Assembly: GCA_030407315.1 (NCBI GenBank)
Contig: JALQPE010001485.1
Coordinates: 1-10,904, forward strand
Length of the DNA: 10,904 nucleotides
Direction: 5' to 3'
Source of the DNA: Asparagopsis taxiformis
Taxonomy: Eukaryota > Rhodophyta > Florideophyceae > Bonnemaisoniales > Bonnemaisoniaceae
The notes under the pieces: generated by a model
What the model was told of the DNA's origin: nothing
What the model saw: the letters and a program-made list of their open reading frames with translations, nothing else
Database searches by the model: none
Shown here: positions 1-7,909 of the stretch, one piece after another
Layout: the number at the start of each line of letters is the position of its first letter
How positions within the stretch are numbered: position 1 is the stretch's first letter
Made by a program: the position numbers and the translations under genes

Positions 1-1644
1 TCTTGGTTCTGGGTACTGCACTGTCTCATAGAGGATCTGCTCCTGTGCCTTGGCCACTTTTTCTTTCCGGTTGGCCATTTCATTGTACAGGTTGCCTGGG
101 ATGGGTGTCTTGCTGATCTGGGCTACCTGATCTGCAGGGATGCCCCATGATTCGATGGCCTTGATCCAGTTATCAAGGCTGAGTTCTCCTTTGCTCTTGC
201 TGATTAGCTGCTCTAGTTTCTTCTGTTGTCCGCTTTCTGTGTTGCCCCACCTTTCATACTCGATTCGTATGATGTCGTCGAAGCTCTTGTAGGCAGGGAA
301 CTCTCCATACAACTTAGATAGGTCTCTTTCGTGGCACCTGAATATCTCTAGCAGTCCTTTAAGTCCTCCAATTTGCTCCCACCAGCCATTCTTCTTCAAT
401 ATGGCGAACACCCTTCTAATGATGTTCCTGCAGTTGGATCCTCCTCCGATGTTACTGGGGAGACTCCCATCTCGAATGATCAGCAGAGCAGTCCTGGTGT
501 GATCCAGAACCACATAGAGTTCCTTAACTGGGAGGATTGATGTCTTGATAGTTTCCACTGATTCACCCACCTCCTCTGCGATTCCAGCCCATACTTTCTC
601 GATATCATCAGTCTCATCGATATCCAACCGGCAAGCATAAGGACCAACCTTTTCCCACATAGCTGTGTTCAAATCCAGTTTCAGTCTTCCGTTCAAGAAC
701 TCAAGGGAAGAACTAAACACGTCAAAGTAACTGGTAGGAGAACCATTAACGAGCCAAGGAGTTCGCTATAGACCCACTCCTACATCGATCACCTGCACTG
801 AAAGAGGCTCAAAACTGCCATCATTGAAGTACTTGTATTGCATGAAAACCATGTTTCCCAGTTCCAAGCCTCCAACGAAAAACTCAACTGAAGGGCCAAG
901 GTTGCCTCCTCCTGCCCAGATGTCCTCTACGAAGGTGATCTCCTAAGGATCGATCTAAAGTTCTTCAGTCACCCATCTGTAATTGAACTCGATGCACTCC
1001 TCTTTGAAGAAAATGTATTTGTCAGGTTTGTTGAAGACTTGGATACCCATCATCACAAACCCAGAATAGTGACGACCTGTGATTCCAATGTTGTCCAGAT
1101 CATTGAATCTAACCACGAACTGAGGACAAATGAGAGGGTTTGCAGGTGGGTCCAACTCTCCAGTTACGCAGTAAGGCTGGAAGCAGAATATTCCTGCAGC
1201 CACGTAGTCCACGTCGTTCCTCCAACGAGCCACCACTGGATATCTGTCAATTTTGGTGCATGGAATTCTGGCACTGGTAAGGGATCTCTCAAAGGTCTTC
1301 CAAGCGTCAGCATAGCTCAGCTTGCCCTTCAGGACCGATTCCGCGGGACTTGCCGATGAAGCTGTATTTTCCAGAGCAGCTGAGTTAAGGGAACAGTTAC
1401 TTGGAATCACCACAGAGAGTGACCTTCTCGGATTTTCTCCAGAAAAAGTGTCCACATTTGCACTGGGTTCGAGAGAACCCCAGTTTCTTGAAGGTTTCAG
1501 TTGGATAGTATTTCTAAGGGTTCTCTTCAAAGTCCTTTCTCACTCGCACCTTCATTTCCTGAATTAGAGCATTGGTACCTTAGCACTCACACATGGCACA
1601 GTTTTGGGAGCGACGTCCTGTTGGTCAACTTCTTAGCCCTACAT
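1..1644 (-). CDS. Archaeal-type alanyl-tRNA synthetase, C-terminus cut by window edge
   Basis: Charges tRNA-Ala with alanine; a class II synthetase. About 541 residues are visible. The N-terminal element CKCGHFFW (residues 55-62) followed by CGDS (71-74) and FIG is typical of archaeal AlaRS. Then come RYPVVARW (127-134), PPANPL, the motif 2 region RFNDLDNIGITGRH (172-185), the archaeal signature WAGGGN (236-241) and motif 3 GLER (284-287), whose Glu is a TAG codon. A tRNA-recognition helical part follows, and the frame leaves the window near the start of the editing domain. Start: ATG at 1644, followed by TAG, GGC and TAA; a 22-codon first exon joins in frame across a 20-nt intron (1559-1578), and an AT-rich element lies just upstream. 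Five TAG and three TAA codons are in frame. One extra base near 1321-1328 (GGG run) separates the zinc-like N-terminus from the catalytic frame. Usual eukaryotic cytosolic AlaRS is bacterial-like, so this suggests lateral acquisition; the intron and TAR codons argue against prokaryotic contamination. Confidence 0.93.
1559..1578 (-). other. 20-nt spliceosomal intron in AlaRS gene
   Basis: GTACCAATGCTCTAATTCAG on the minus strand. It lies between an AAG codon and GAA ATG AAG, phase 0. Removing it joins a 22-codon first exon to the conserved N-terminus (KDFEENP.KYYP). It has the GTAC start and a TAAT branch-like element before CAG, shared with other introns here. Without splicing an alternative start at 1594 is also in frame, so this call rests mainly on the shared motif and exact length. 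Confidence 0.7.
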
Positions 1645-1831
1645 TATGTAATTATAAAGTCAAACTCAAATCATTGAATTCTTTTACCTCTATTATTCGC
1701 TCAGAACTGAATTGAGCTGTCACTCGATGATTTATCCGTGTAGATACGATCGGAAAGGATAGAGGTGGTGCTAAACCAACCCTTGCTTTCATGAGAGCTC
1801 TACAGCCTCGACGAGCTATGTTTGCCATCAT
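1625..1831 (-). CDS. Doubtful small ORF with presequence-like N-terminus
   Basis: A 68-codon frame between the zinc-finger gene and AlaRS, ending in TGA. It starts with two ATG codons and an Arg-rich, acid-free N-terminus of about 40 residues (MMANIARRGCRALMKARVGL...), then FSSERIIEVKEFNDLS. The first part resembles a mitochondrial targeting peptide, and FSSERIIEV.KEF recalls the first helix of a mitochondrial acyl carrier protein. The phosphopantetheine DSL motif and the rest of the fold are absent, and no reading frame downstream supplies them. Its 3' end overlaps the AlaRS start by about 20 nt and covers the AT-rich element. It may be a small gene, a decayed ACP fragment or a chance frame. 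Confidence 0.25.
1645..1661 (-). promoter_or_regulatory. AT-rich element directly upstream of AlaRS start
   Basis: On the minus strand the sequence reads GACTTTATAATTACATA immediately before the ATG at 1644. Similar TATA-like or AT-only stretches lie within about 35 nt of several other starts in the window (TATAAATTATAA before the kinase, ATATATTTAATATTAAA before the coiled-coil gene at 5829). Its role as TATA box or initiator is inferred. Confidence 0.35.
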
Positions 1832-1889
1832 ATGGTTTGATGATGAGATTGCCCCAATTAATTTAATGAATGAATGATGCTATATACGG
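1645..1889. other. Intergenic region between AlaRS and ZC2HC1-like gene
   Basis: About 245 bp, the largest gap in the window. It holds the presumed AlaRS promoter and the doubtful small ORF. No tRNA cloverleaf or repeat was recognised by eye. Confidence 0.5.
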
Positions 1890-2940
1890 TCACCGCTTTT
1901 TCTTAGCGACGCTCCTCCTTTCTTTGTCCTTCTTCCGTTGACAGTTCTCCATGTGCTTCTCGATGAAGAACTAGCTGAAGATTTTTTCACAATGTTGGCA
2001 GGTGAACTTTCTGTTATTCCTTCTCTTCCTGATCTTCAGCTCCCTCCTTTTCTTCCTTCTTAATAGCCTTGAGTGCAGATCTAAAGTCCTCAGATGCTGC
2101 TTTCCAATTGTCTCCAGTTTTATCGAAGCCTTTGCCCTTCGTTTTACCAAAGTCTTTCTTCTCTTTGAGTTTATTCTGCTTAACGATGCTTGCTTGCTCC
2201 TTGGAGGTGATCCTTTTGGCTTCTGAGTTGAACTCCTTGCGTTTCGACATGAAAACCAGTTTACATGCCTTGGCGTGTTTCTCTAAGGCCTTTCTGTTGA
2301 ATTTCCTTCCGCAGCCTTCTGGGCACTCAACGAGATCGTTTTCATTTTGAAGTTGATCTGTGGACTCCTCTACTTCTTCTTCCTGGATGGCTTTCTTGTC
2401 CATACCTCCTACTGGCTGCTCTTCGATTTTGTTTCTTGGTGGTTCGCTCTCAATCACCTTACTTTCAGGAACCTTGGTTTCTGAGGTTCCTTTGGCAGTC
2501 TATTCTTTGGGTGCGATTAGTATTCGTTTCTTATCGACTGGTTGGTTGCTCTGTAACTGACTTTCTGCTTTCGATCTGTGGAGAGTCATGGATCACCAAC
2601 TTCATCTCCTCCTTGGGCTCAGGCATGTTCAGCTCTAGAGGAACCTTATTTTCACTAACGTTCGTCCCAGATCTCACAATGTCTATATTCACAAGAGCTC
2701 TACCCTTGTTCTCAGAGGGCTCCTTTCTCTCAATGCGGCCCTTGAGCAGGCGCATCGAAGTACGGGTGTTGTTAAAGGTGGCTGTGGGCTCATAGGACGA
2801 CTTCTATGGCTCAGCAGGGAGAGTCAGTTTGAAATCACTGTTGCCTAAGTCGCACTCTCAGTACCTTCTTCAGGAAGCTCTAAAGCACTGTTCTTCTTCT
2901 CTCGCAGGCTACCCAGCCGAGAGCTCGTGAACGTTGTCAT
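1890..2940 (-). CDS. ZC2HC1-like protein with two C2HC zinc fingers
   Basis: About 340 residues, ending in TGA at 1890. The N-terminal part is polar; after a 20-nt intron it reads KSSYEP, then TFNNTRTSMRLLKGR, then acidic low-complexity sequence. Finger 1 is CPEGCGRKFNRKALEKHAKAC (C-x3-C-x11-H-x3-C), followed by KRKEFNSEAKRI, the Arg/Phe tail usual after zf-C2HC_2 fingers. A basic linker ends in NWKAASEDFRSALKAIKK, matching the NW..H/E-type segment between fingers of ZC2HC1/FAM164 proteins. Finger 2 is CQHCEKIFS(TAG)FFIEKHMENC, followed by a Lys/Arg-rich tail. In animals the family is poorly characterised. Two frame breaks remain: near 2530-2545 and in the Glu/Lys-rich stretch 2013-2055 just before finger 2. 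Each behaves as one extra base and no 20-nt intron fits. Start: first ATG, preceded by AT-rich sequence (TTAATAAA). Confidence 0.82.
2845..2864 (-). other. 20-nt spliceosomal intron in ZC2HC1-like gene
   Basis: GTACTGAGAGTGCGACTTAG on the minus strand. Reading through meets a TGA about 20 nt later. Removal joins GAA GAA G to GC AAC AGT GAT and opens the frame for the rest of the N-terminal part. Same length and GTAC start as the other introns. Confidence 0.85.
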
Positions 2941-3059
2941 TTTCTAACCGAGTTTATTAACCAAGCAAGAATTAATACAACCCAGAATAAACTTCCTCGA
3001 TTCCATCCCATCGATGATAGCAGGAACTAATCTTTAATGACCAGTATTCGAATATCACT
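2941..3059. other. Intergenic region upstream of ZC2HC1-like gene
   Basis: About 120 bp, AT-rich, between the presumed 3' end of the coiled-coil gene and the start at 2940. Presumed promoter of the zinc-finger gene. If the upstream coiled-coil frame is shifted once more (an EEEEAVELL-like reading), the coding part could extend into it. Confidence 0.4.
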
Positions 3060-4165
3060 TCAGTCAACAATTCGACTGCCTCTTCCTCTTCGATGTATGA
3101 CTATCTTGAAATGTCCTTTGATGGCTACATGAAGCTGTTCTCCGATGACCTGAAGACTTTCTTTCTTTGATTTTAGTTTTTGATTATCCTTTATGTTTTG
3201 ATGGTGGCAGTTTCTAGGTATGATCTCTGATTGATGTTCTTTACCTTGGCTGTTCAGTAGAATCTGATGTTAGTTTCTTGGAACATTAAGCTTCATCAGT
3301 TGCTGAGCTCAACTCTATCTTGTCATGCTCGAACTTGAGTTCTGCAAGACATTTCATTTGTTCTTCTCCCTGCTTCTTGAGAACTTCAGTTCTTTCCTGA
3401 GTGCTTTGCTTGCTTCACTCATGCTGTCGATATCTTGCTCTGGATTGAGATACTTCATCAGGCTGTTTTCTTACATCGGTGATCTTCTTCGGGTTACGGT
3501 CTAACAGTAGTCAGGGTGCATTTTGTCGAATTAGGTTTATGTTGAAACTGCTCAAGTAGTTTTTCCCTTAGACTTGCGTTGTATTATTGGAGGAATTTGT
3601 TGAACTTGGCATAGCTCTTTAGTCGTTTTTTGAGTTTGGCATTTTCGATTGCTATTGAGTGTTTTTGCTCTAGAGTTCTCTCCAGTTCTTCTAGTAGTTC
3701 CAGTTTTTCGTTGTACCCTTCTTCTTGACTGGTGTGACTCTGTGATTGCAGTTTGCTTGTATTTTTTCCTCGATATTCTCCTTATCTGTCACATTTTTCT
3801 GGGTTTGGCATGAGATCAGCTTCTCTTAGGTAGGAGGAGTTCTTGGTCCATGGCCTTTGTGCCTGCCTTGAGGTGTTGCCTGTGTTTCTTTCCTGCTTCA
3901 CTGACTTTCGTCCTGTCCATGAGTGTGGCTGTGACTCTGCCTACCTTCCAGGATGCCTTCCACTCTGCCCTTTGCGTAGGGAAGGCATCTGAAAACTTGA
4001 ATCTGCAAATCCTTCATAGTAGACAGAAGAGGGCCTCTCAACCCACTCACTCAAGTTCAGTTTAATCTGGTCAGCCAGGTTGATCGACTAAAGTAAACAC
4101 TATTCTCGTGAAGGATGTGAGTTCTCACCTGCCTCCATGAACCCCCAATGATCGGATCTGAGCAT
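3060..4165 (-). CDS. Coiled-coil protein, interrupted by frame breaks
   Basis: I do not recognise the family. With TAR read as amino acids one frame is open from the ATG at 4165 (in-frame TGA upstream) for about 650 nt. It begins with a polar region (CLL(TAG)SINLADQIKLNLSEWVE, then Ser/Arg/Gln-rich) and passes into heptad-like coiled coil (KLELLEELERTLEQKHSIAI, then KLKKRLKSYAKFNKFLQ). The coding character then continues in other frames: FDKMHPDYC...MKYLNPEQDIDSM, KKQGEEQMKCLAELKFEHDK, and LKSKKESLQVIGEQLHVAIK, ending at a TGA at 3060. Breaks lie near 3525-3535, 3393-3405 and 3300-3316; none coincides with a 20-nt GT-AG intron. The 3' end is uncertain. An alternative start at 4223, directly after TATAAT, would need one fewer G in a run of five near 4145. 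It shares a divergent promoter with the gene at 4373. It could be a real gene with assembly indels or a decaying one. Confidence 0.6.
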
Positions 4166-4372
4166 ACCCTTCTGAGCAATACTGGGTCAACTGAGCTGAA
4201 TTTAATTTATTATTCCTAGCCATTATAAATTATGCCACTTGCAACCGGTACGTGTTCAAAGATAGATGAGGATGATGGTTATCTGGGTGAGTATGGCTGA
4301 CTTCAGTAACTGTTAAAATTGTCTGGTATATTAGGAATCTCCGTTGATTTATTACTAAGTATAATCTTCGAT
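4166..4372. promoter_or_regulatory. Divergent intergenic region with AT-rich core
   Basis: The region between the divergent starts at 4165 (-) and 4373 (+). Its core at about 4199-4235 is nearly all A/T and contains TTATAAATTAT. Either gene might start further out: an ATG at 4223 on minus and one at 4232 on plus both abut this core. They cannot both be right, since only about 8 bp would separate them. Promoter function is inferred from position. Confidence 0.35.
4287..4306 (+). other. Candidate 20-nt intron in a possible 5' extension
   Basis: GTGAGTATGGCTGACTTCAG. It sits in a short frame from the ATG at 4232 that would otherwise end at the TGA inside it. It has the window's intron length, a TGAC branch-like element and CAG. 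Splicing alone does not reach the downstream frame; one base fewer in the AAAA at about 4316 would be needed. Confidence 0.3.
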
Positions 4373-5340
4373 ATGGTTCTTCCTTCCGGGAAATCTCTTA
4401 AAAATTCACCAAGGGAGACTCCTGCTGCTTCGCACCCTTCAGCCCAGATCCGGACATCCCAGTCTATTGGGACCTTCAGTGAGGTTTCGGATCGGGATCG
4501 TTCATACATTATGGTGGATGACCCATTTCCCTCGGATGCTCTCCTATCTAACCTGGGTAGCCTCAATGAGAGTTCTCCTGGACATCATGGTTCCAACCAG
4601 ACTCATGAGTGCTCGATATTCCTGAAGAACAAGAAGAAGAAGGTGACCTTCGAACTGGATGAGAAGGAACTGATGGCTCATGCTCACTCGAATCAGCTCC
4701 AATCCATGTCAACACTGCCCGGAAGAGCATCTTCAGTCGAGGGAACACCCAGCACAACACCACTGGAGCACAGTTTCATCCAACGTCCAAGTAACCATAA
4801 ACGCAATTCATGGATTATCTATCATAATCGGAACACAGCATAATACAAATTCTAGATGAAGAAGAACAACCCAAGAATCACTGCGATTGTCGGTCCAAAA
4901 CATCCTACCTGACCAGTCTAGCAGAAGCACACTTCCTCCAAATGGAAGACCTCAGACACAAGATATCCAAAATAGAAGAGAAGAACGAGGACATACAACA
5001 GCAAGTCAAAGAAATAGAAAACAAGACTTCAAGGCCAGGCATCCTACACAAGAAACTCAACCATACAAAGTCCAACACTCACACTCCCGGAAGCACAGGA
5101 AAGGAAAACAGGGGTATTCGTCACTATAGAATACAAAGCATTAGCATGAGTGTCGAGAACTCCTTGAAACAGTTTCCCAGAACAGCCACTAAAGTCACTA
5201 AGAAGGGTAACAGGCTGAACTGGACCCAGCTTCGAAAGAAAGAGAATAGTACTATTCAGAAGATGGAGGCCAGTAAGTCCACTGTTCTGGAGGAGTCCTT
5301 AAGGCAGAATGTGAAGGGACCTGAGTGGAAGTATGAGTGA
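4373..5340 (+). CDS. Low-complexity/coiled-coil protein with PP1-docking-like motif
   Basis: Unrecognised family, about 320 residues, ending in TGA 25 bp from the convergent membrane-protein gene. The N-terminal half is Ser/Pro-rich and probably disordered, with phosphorylatable stretches (SLKNSPRETP, SQSIGTFSEVSDRDRS). At about 4626-4660 it carries KNKKKKVTFELDEKEL, a good match to the RVxF-type docking motif for protein phosphatase 1 (K-K-V-T-F followed by acids). The C-terminal half has a short coiled coil (MEDLRHKISKIEEKNEDIQQ) and a basic tail. The two halves are in different frames: one base is missing relative to a continuous reading somewhere in 4740-4850, where the second frame gives FMDYLS(TAA)SEHSIIQILDEEE. 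No GT-AG 20-mer fits there. Start: first ATG of the long frame; an upstream start at 4232 is possible. PP1 binding is inference from the motif. Confidence 0.6.
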
Positions 5341-5365
5341 TTAATATATATTGGATGTGAATCAT

Positions 5366-5731
5366 TCATTAGGCCTTATGTGCTGCCTCAAGTGTCTTTC
5401 TTTGGTATTCGTTCCTTGAGATGATGGTGGCTGTGACCATGGCGATGATGCCTGTTCCTGCACTGACCCATGTGATTTCTGAGAGAGTGCAAAGGTAGGC
5501 TGCAAATAGGAGGAGGGTTCCGATGACCACTGCTATCATGCTGCAGACCGAATACTGAACCTGGATGAAGGAGGTGAGCACCCCTGATATGAGGATGGTA
5601 ACTAGGAAGAATATGACTGTCATCCAGGTGAAGAAACTGATGCTGATGCAGGAAGCAGCCAAAATGGTGCACAGAAACAGTCCATGCACGAAGGGAGGGT
5701 ACACAGTAGTCTGAAGGAGTTCATATGGCAT
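5366..5731 (-). CDS. Small four-helix membrane protein, unidentified
   Basis: 121 residues, the only longer frame in the window that needs no intron or frame correction. Four hydrophobic segments are visible: about residues 15-35 (HGLFLCTILAASCISISFF), 36-57 (MTVIFFLVTILISGVLTSF), 64-85 (SMIAVVIGTLLLFAAYLC) and 89-105 (TWVSAGTGIIAMVTATII). A short polar tail follows (RNEYQRKTLEAAHKA) with one TAA immediately before the TGA stop. The second and third segments are separated by only a few residues. The layout is compatible with a small ER or vesicle membrane protein, but no family was recognised. It is convergent with the PP1-motif gene and divergent from the coiled-coil gene at 5829. Start: first ATG, with TTATTATAGGG about 10-20 nt upstream. 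Confidence 0.75.
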
Positions 5732-5828
5732 CAGAGGACCCTATAATAAACAATGCAGCCATGAGGTGTCAAGAGCTGAGCAATATACAATATACTACGA
5801 CTGATATATTTAATATTAAAACAGAGAG
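5732..5828. promoter_or_regulatory. Short divergent promoter region
   Basis: 97 bp between start codons on opposite strands. It contains CTATAATAAA next to the minus start and GATATATTTAATATTAAAA about 10-28 nt before the plus start. These are the most AT-rich stretches nearby. Promoter role is inferred. Confidence 0.4.
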
Positions 5829-7871
5829 ATGAACTACTCACCCTACTCCAGGAGGAAGGAAAACCAGGGAACATGCGAAAATGTCATGAGTCCAGGCATG
5901 GACACAGTCAAAAGGAGAACCATAGAGCCCAGCAACCACATACAGCAGATCCAGATCGAGGAACTCTAACAGAAAGTAGACATCATCATGCTACATAACG
6001 AGAGAATCATGGCGGAAAACCAACAACTAAGGGAAGCATTGGCCAAAGGAGGACATGATCAAGAACTACTCTCGATGCTCTCTCGGGAAACCGACACTCT
6101 TGCAGTCAGACTCAGAGCAGAGCTGGAAGTCAAGTCAGTCGAAGTGGTAGGATTGGAAGAACAACTAATCATATGCAAGCAATCCTGTGCAAAGGATATC
6201 GAGAGCATCACCCGAATAATGAACGAACTAAGGGTTGCCAATGAAGATATGCAAAGGGATCTCAAGGAAGCAGAGCAAACAAGGGAGAATTTCGACAAAA
6301 GGGTAGAGCAGGAAGTCAGGAAGGCCATAACTCATCTCAAAGACTCACATCTGGAAGAAATAACCGCAATGAGAGGAACTTCGCAGATGAAGGAAAAGGC
6401 TCCATGAAAATAAAATGGAAAGTCTGGTGAAACTGGAGGAAACCCATGAAAGATAGAAGCAGGAACTGCAACGCACACTCAAGAAGGAGTTCTCAGAAGA
6501 AATCGGAAACTGGAAGGAGAAGTAGGCCAGAGGTGCAAGGCCGAAAGAGAGAAGGCAGAAGAGTACATCCGGAAGAACATGGAAACAGTTCAGAACTATT
6601 CCAACCTGGAGACTGAGACTCTCAAGAAAGAAATAGAGGCTCTGAAATCCTCCCTTGAATCCAGAAGGAAGGTGCTCCTTGAGTTCAGTGAGCAGCCAGA
6701 TAGGTACAGGGATGATGACAATCATATATGGTTCAATGAAGTCATAGCTGCCCGGGAAGAGAACAAGAAGATCGTTGAACATTACCTGAGAGAATCCGAA
6801 CTGCTTAAACTGAAGCTGTCAAGGCAGCATGAACTTGATATCATGGGAGCCTCTAAGGCTTATAGCTCGCAGATCGATATGCTGGGAAAACGGATCGACC
6901 AGCTGGAAAGAGTAAATGCAGACTTAAGGAACAGATATGAGGAGGAAGTCAGGAGCAAAGTGAACATGAAACAGAACTTCGAGATCAAGGTATCACAGCT
7001 GAAGAATCTGATCAAGAAACTGAAACTAGATCTAGATAGAGCCAGCGATGAGTATAGACTCAGCATCGAAGGGATAAAAGAATCACAAATGGCCCTGAGT
7101 TCCCATCTGATCGTAGACATTCAGAACAAGAAGAACAAAGAAGGATTCTACGAAACAGAACTCAAAAAACTTAGAGGACATCTTGACAGTAAGGACCAAG
7201 AACGAGCTCTAATTGAAGAACAATGCGAGGATAAGATTCGATACTTCAAGGAAAAAATGAAGAACTATGAAGAAAGGCTGACAGAAAGGGAAACAGAATT
7301 TGATGAGAGAGAGGCAGCCCTAGCAAGAGACTTTGATAGGAAAGAGTAGGACAGGGAAAACTACCTAGCAAAAGAACAAGAAAAACTTAGGGAAATACTG
7401 GCAGTCAATGAACAGGAAGTTCAGAAGATTAAAGATTTGATCGGTCCTCTACAGGAAGAAAAGCAGAAACTGCAAGTGGAAATCAATGAGAGAAATAAGG
7501 ACATCGAGAATTTGAAACAGAAACTGGATCAGGAAAGGGCACACATTGAAGCTCTGAAGCTGGAGATGGATATGCGAGGAGAGGAAGACAAAAATGATTA
7601 AGCAAAGAAAAGGGAAGCCTGGAAAAACCACTATGAAGGAAGGATTCGGGAACTTGAGGAAGATAAGGAGGCACTGAGGGAGCAAGGGGACACTCAAAAG
7701 GAGCAACTTACGCAAGTCCTTGTCAAGTACAAAGACCTTGAGGACTCTCTCCAGAAGACAGTCGAAACCCTCAAGAAAAGAACCCAGCTCGAAAAGAAAG
7801 TTATCGATCTGGGCACGGACACGAACCTAGTGAAGAATCTAGCTGAATTGTTCGATTCTCGTTAATAATGA
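5829..7871 (+). CDS. Long coiled-coil protein
   Basis: About 680 residues, almost entirely heptad-rich coiled coil after a short basic, Ser/Tyr-rich head (MNYSPYSRRKENQGTCENV). Examples are LKKEIEALKSSLESRRKVLL, IDQLERVNADLRNRYEEEVR and LKKLRGHLDSKDQERALIEE. A break in the coil near the middle reads QPDRYRDDDNHIWFNE. Charge pattern and length resemble basal-body or cytoskeletal rod proteins or SMC/myosin-like tails, but no specific family is recognisable. In-frame TAR codons sit in coiled-coil positions: EEL(TAA)QKV, ER(TAG)KQEL, RKE(TAG)DREN, KND(TAA)AKKRE. The end is CGT TAA TAA TGA. Two frame breaks occur in the first third: one extra base near 6391-6404 and one missing base near 6525-6540; the remaining 1.3 kb is open without a break. 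Start: first ATG after an AT-rich stretch, in frame with the later methionines at 5988 and 6009. Confidence 0.82.
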
Positions 7872-7909
7872 TCGTGTTCATTGATAATTTCGATATACAT
7901 CACTTTGTT

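Noticed and set aside
1316..1335. GTCCTGAAGGGCAAGCTGAG as a 20-nt intron in AlaRS
   Set aside because: It has the right length and ends, but removing it does not restore the downstream frame and deletes the conserved KLS residues. It also lacks GTAC and a branch-like element.
955..1567. Plus-strand frames opposite the AlaRS N-terminal part
   Set aside because: The minus strand here encodes unmistakable AlaRS motifs.
2526..2560. A 20-nt GT-AG segment (GTTACAGAGCAACCAACCAG) as an intron in the zinc-finger gene
   Set aside because: Removal gives the third frame, which reaches TGA, not the frame of the zinc fingers. A single extra base fits better.
3850..4065. Plus-strand 71-codon hydrophobic frame (Cys/Leu-rich)
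   Set aside because: It is antisense to an open minus-strand frame that runs continuously from 4165 into the coiled coil. Its hydrophobicity is what antisense of polar codons produces.
4303..4566. Minus-strand 87-codon frame
   Set aside because: Antisense to the Ser/Pro-rich plus-strand frame that continues into the PP1-docking motif and coiled coil; no domain features.
5388..5672. Minus-strand His-rich 94-codon frame
   Set aside because: Out-of-frame shadow of the membrane-protein gene, whose frame has clear hydrophobic helices and its own TGA.
6345..7715. Minus-strand Phe/Leu/Ser-rich frames opposite the long coiled-coil gene
   Set aside because: Typical antisense of Glu/Lys-rich coiled coil; they look like membrane proteins only for that reason.
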